Assembly: GCA_018898235.1 (NCBI GenBank)
Contig: JAHIJU010000226.1
Span: 1-6,859, forward strand
DNA: 6,859 nucleotides
From: Actinomycetota bacterium
GTDB lineage: Bacteria > Actinomycetota > Actinomycetes > Actinomycetales > Cellulomonadaceae
Reading direction: 5' to 3'
Under the pieces are notes generated by a model. It worked only from the letters and a program-made list of their open reading frames with translations. It made no database searches and was not told the origin of the DNA. Both the position numbers and the translations under genes were made by a program. How positions within the stretch are numbered: the first letter of the stretch is position 1; each line of letters opens with the position of its first letter. Positions 5,307 through 6,859 of the stretch are shown piece by piece.

Positions 5307-6129
5307 GGACGCCCATCGCCGCCGCCAGGGTGCGCAGCACGCCGTTGTCGTTGTTCGACGGCGCGACGTACGCCGCCGCCGCCCGGACCTGCGGGTGGGC
5401 GTTGTCCATCGCGACCGACCAGCGGGCCTGCGCCAGCATCCCGAGGTCGTTGAGGTAGTCGCCGAAGACCATCGTGTGCTGCGGGCCGAGGCCCAGGTTC
5501 TCCTGCAGCTCACGCAGCGCCCGGCCCTTGTCGGCGGTCGGGCTGCCCACGTCGAGCCAGTGCTGACCCGAGACCACCAGCTTGGCGTCGTCCCCGATCC
5601 CCGCGAAGTCCGGGGCGGCAGAGGCCGAGCCGGTGAAGTCGTAGACCGCGATCTTGAGCAGGTCGTCCTGGACGGTGGTCAGGTCCTCGACCACCGTCAG
5701 GAGCGCGTAGTACGGGCCGGTCTGGGCCAGGAACTTCTTGTCACTGCGCTCGACGTAGGCCGAGGACGTGCCGCACAGCACCGTGCCCGCATCGGCGCCG
5801 CGGGCCACCCGGGCCCGGGCGATCTCGACGGTGCGCATCGCGGCGTCCCGGTCGAGGCCGTCGCGGGAGATCACCTCGCCGTCCCGCAGCACCCAGGCGC
5901 CGTTCTCCGCGATGTAGAGCAGGCCCGGCCGGTCGAGCTGGCGGTGCAACGTGGCGTACTGGCGTCCCGAGGCCGCGACGAGCTGGATCCCGCGCTCCGC
6001 CATGGCGGTGAGCACCAGGTCGAAGCCGGGCCCGATGCGCTTCTCGTCGTCGAGCAGCGTGCCGTCCATGTCGACCGCCACCAGACGTAGATCGCGCACA
6101 TCGCCGAGGTCGGGCAGCAGAGAGGTCAC
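5296..6129 (-). CDS. Cof-type HAD-superfamily hydrolase (class IIB phosphatase)
   Basis: A 277-residue cytosolic phosphatase of the Cof/YbiV type, which typically hydrolyses sugar phosphates, nucleotides or cofactor phosphates. All four HAD motifs are present: DMDGTLLDD (20-28) with nucleophile D20 and acid/base D22, motif II S54 in AASGRQ, motif III K201 in TADKGRAL, and motif IV FGDYLND (222-228) with D224 and D228. The large insert between motifs II and III is the C2B cap, which sets substrate specificity. GTG 6129 was chosen because GGGAGGA lies 7 bases upstream and the protein then starts about 20 residues before motif I, as usual. The frame stays open much further upstream, but that DNA is repeats. 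The gene is convergent with the LysR gene and on the same strand as the Sir2 gene, about 440 bp downstream of it, so probably transcribed separately. The substrate is not predictable. Confidence 0.92.
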   Translation of the reverse strand: MTSLLPDLGDVRDLRLVAVDMDGTLLDDEKRIGPGFDLVLTAMAERGIQLVAASGRQYATLHRQLDRPGLLYIAENGAWVLRDGEVISRDGLDRDAAMRTVEIARARVARGADAGTVLCGTSSAYVERSDKKFLAQTGPYYALLTVVEDLTTVQDDLLKIAVYDFTGSASAAPDFAGIGDDAKLVVSGQHWLDVGSPTADKGRALRELQENLGLGPQHTMVFGDYLNDLGMLAQARWSVAMDNAHPQVRAAAAYVAPSNNDNGVLRTLAAAMGVPLG

Positions 6130-6136
6130 CGCCCGA

Positions 6137-6143
6137 TCCTCCC
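6137..6143 (-). promoter_or_regulatory. Ribosome binding site of the HAD gene
   Basis: GGGAGGA on the - strand, 7 bases before GTG 6129-6127. It decides between this start and the much longer open frame that runs upstream through repeat DNA. Confidence 0.8.
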
Positions 6144-6184
6144 AGGTGCCGGCGCCGGTCGGTCCGCCCCGATGCCGCGCGCAG

Positions 6185-6321
6185 CCGGTGCGGGTTCTTG
6201 GCCCGGCCCTGGGTTCTCGGACCGGTGCGGGCTCTCGGCCGGTGCGGGTTCTCGGCCGGTGCGGGTTTGCAGCCGAGCCTGGGCTCTCGGACCGGTGCGG
6301 GCTCTCGGACCTGCCCTGGGG
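6185..6321. repeat. Degenerate tandem repeat, 17-20 bp units
   Basis: About seven to eight head-to-tail units related to CCGGTGCGGGTTCTCGG: good units begin at 6185, 6222, 6239, 6256 and 6292, alternating with variants built on CCCTGGGTTCTCGGA (from about 6202 and 6273). The region 6208-6238 resembles 6278-6308, suggesting a higher-order duplication. It lies in the leader region upstream of the HAD gene. There are no conserved spacers, so it is not a CRISPR array. Confidence 0.75.
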
Positions 6322-6384
6322 CGGAAGTGGTCGGTTGGGCGCAGCGACACGCCGGGGACGGTGCCCTAACTGCCCAGTCGGAGC
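6317..6384. repeat. 68-bp intergenic repeat, copy 1
   Basis: Bases 6317-6384 match 6456-6523 with only three substitutions (6356 G/A, 6367 T/C, 6381 G/C). The block starts TGGGGCGGAAGTGGTCGG and ends with ACTGCCCAGTCG plus four bases. The sharp edges suggest a discrete element, not random GC-rich drift. Confidence 0.8.
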
Positions 6385-6455
6385 CGGTGGCGGTGGTCTC
6401 CCGGCACCGGGGCTGGGACGGGCGCGTGGTCGGCTCGGAGGGATCGAGGTGTGGG

Positions 6456-6523
6456 TGGGGCGGAAGTGGTCGGTTGGGCGCAGCGACACGCCGGAGACGG
6501 TGCCCCAACTGCCCAGTCGCAGC
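6456..6523. repeat. 68-bp intergenic repeat, copy 2
   Basis: Direct copy of 6317-6384, offset 139 bp in the same orientation, 65 of 68 bases identical; the 71 bp between copies is unrelated. In this copy GTTGGG (6473-6478) can pair with CCCAAC (6504-6509), while the T at 6367 breaks the same pairing in copy 1. No open frame or transposase accompanies it. Confidence 0.8.
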
Positions 6524-6526
6524 ATG

Positions 6527-6566
6527 CCGGGCTGGCTGGCTGCCGGGCTGGCGGGCTGGCGGGTGG
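6527..6566. repeat. Low-complexity GGCTGGC run
   Basis: Short imperfect repeats of GGCTGGC/GGCGGGC with CCGGGCTGGC recurring at 6527 and 6543, just after the Sir2 stop codon. No inverted repeat that would make a terminator is evident. Confidence 0.5.
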
Positions 6567-6573
6567 GGAGAAG

Positions 6574-6859
6574 CTAGGACTGGGTGGGCGGGGCGGCGAG
6601 GAGGTCGGCGACCAGGGCGGGGACGGCCTGCTCGATGGGGTCGCGGATGCAGCGGGTCGCCAGGTGGTCGTACATGGTCGGGGCGTCGTTGACGACGATC
6701 AGCTCGGCGCCGCATTCGACGGCCAGGCCGGCCAGGCTGGCCACGGGCTGCACGCTGAGGGTGGAGCCGATCGCGATGAACACCTGCGCGTCCTGGGTGG
6801 CGACGATCGAGCGTTCGAGCGCCGTATCGTCGAGCCGCTCACCGAAGTAGACGATGTCC
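6574..6859 (-). CDS. Sir2-family NAD-dependent protein deacylase (C-terminal part)
   Basis: The last 94 residues of a sirtuin, ending at TAG 6576-6574; the N-terminus with the GAGxS NAD loop, the catalytic His and the zinc cysteines lies beyond the window. Seen: DIVYFGERLDD at the window edge, matching the family's P-x-V-V-x-FGE motif after the zinc domain, then VFIAIGSTLSVQPVASL (the conserved GTSLxVxP NAD-ribose loop), ELIVVNDAPTMYDHLA (the IVN motif followed by D-x-x-A) and a closing helix DPIEQAVPALVADLL. The order and spacing are those of sirtuins, which remove acyl groups from lysines using NAD and release nicotinamide. The subclass and acyl preference cannot be judged from this part. 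It lies upstream of the HAD gene on the same strand, separated by about 440 bp of repeats. Confidence 0.9.
   Translation of the reverse strand, partial: DIVYFGERLDDTALERSIVATQDAQVFIAIGSTLSVQPVASLAGLAVECGAELIVVNDAPTMYDHLATRCIRDPIEQAVPALVADLLAAPPTQS

Noticed and set aside
4272..5513. 413-residue open frame on the - strand across the LysR gene
   Set aside because: It overlaps both the LysR and HAD genes in shadow frames and has no recognisable domain.
6185..6321. CRISPR array
   Set aside because: Units are contiguous and degenerate with no unique spacers of constant length, and there are no cas genes.
6130..6525. Long N-terminal extension of the HAD protein, open to 6525 on the - strand
   Set aside because: The extension is a translation of tandem repeats (Arg/Pro/Thr-rich), while GTG 6129 has a strong Shine-Dalgarno and gives the normal family length.

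Overview
The window is uniformly very GC-rich. It has strong third-position G/C bias, frequent GTG starts, GGAGG-type Shine-Dalgarno sites next to probable leaderless starts, and hairpin terminators without U-tracts. This points to a high-GC actinobacterium; genus cannot be decided from the sequence. The genes look chromosomal, with no phage, plasmid or insertion-sequence genes. Two genes run off the ends.

Left block (1-2539, + strand): the last three genes of a CUT2-type (RbsB/FrcB-like) sugar ABC importer operon. They encode the C-terminal part of the substrate-binding protein, a single permease, and a half-size ATPase with one nucleotide-binding domain. The permease and ATPase genes overlap by one base. 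A 9-bp GC hairpin follows 8 bases after the operon.

Central gene-free block (2510-3188): this lies between the convergent sugar operon and aminotransferase gene. It holds a tandem 15-mer, two copies of one 14-bp-stem hairpin with an identical core and loop and two covarying outer base pairs, and between these a compact cluster of DnaA-box-like 9-mers (2998-3086) in a locally AT-richer patch. No dnaA or dnaN flanks it, so it looks like an extra-oriC DnaA-binding locus, not a recognisable classical origin.

Middle block (3189-5276): a divergent pair, a fold-type I PLP enzyme of the aminotransferase class V family (- strand) and a LysR-type regulator (+ strand), separated by 81 bp. A near-perfect 19-bp T-N11-A operator overlaps the probable regulator -10 box. 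It is centred exactly 65 bp upstream of the aminotransferase start, the classical LysR recognition-site distance if that mRNA is leaderless. The regulator probably controls both itself and the enzyme.

Right block (5296-6859, - strand): a Cof-type HAD phosphatase convergent with the LysR gene (19-bp spacer), then about 440 bp of repeat-rich intergenic DNA, then the C-terminal end of a Sir2-family NAD-dependent protein deacylase. The repeats are degenerate 17-20-bp tandem units and a 68-bp element present twice with only three differences.

The most unusual features are the DnaA-box cluster lying between two covarying twin hairpins, and the fully legible LysR divergon.
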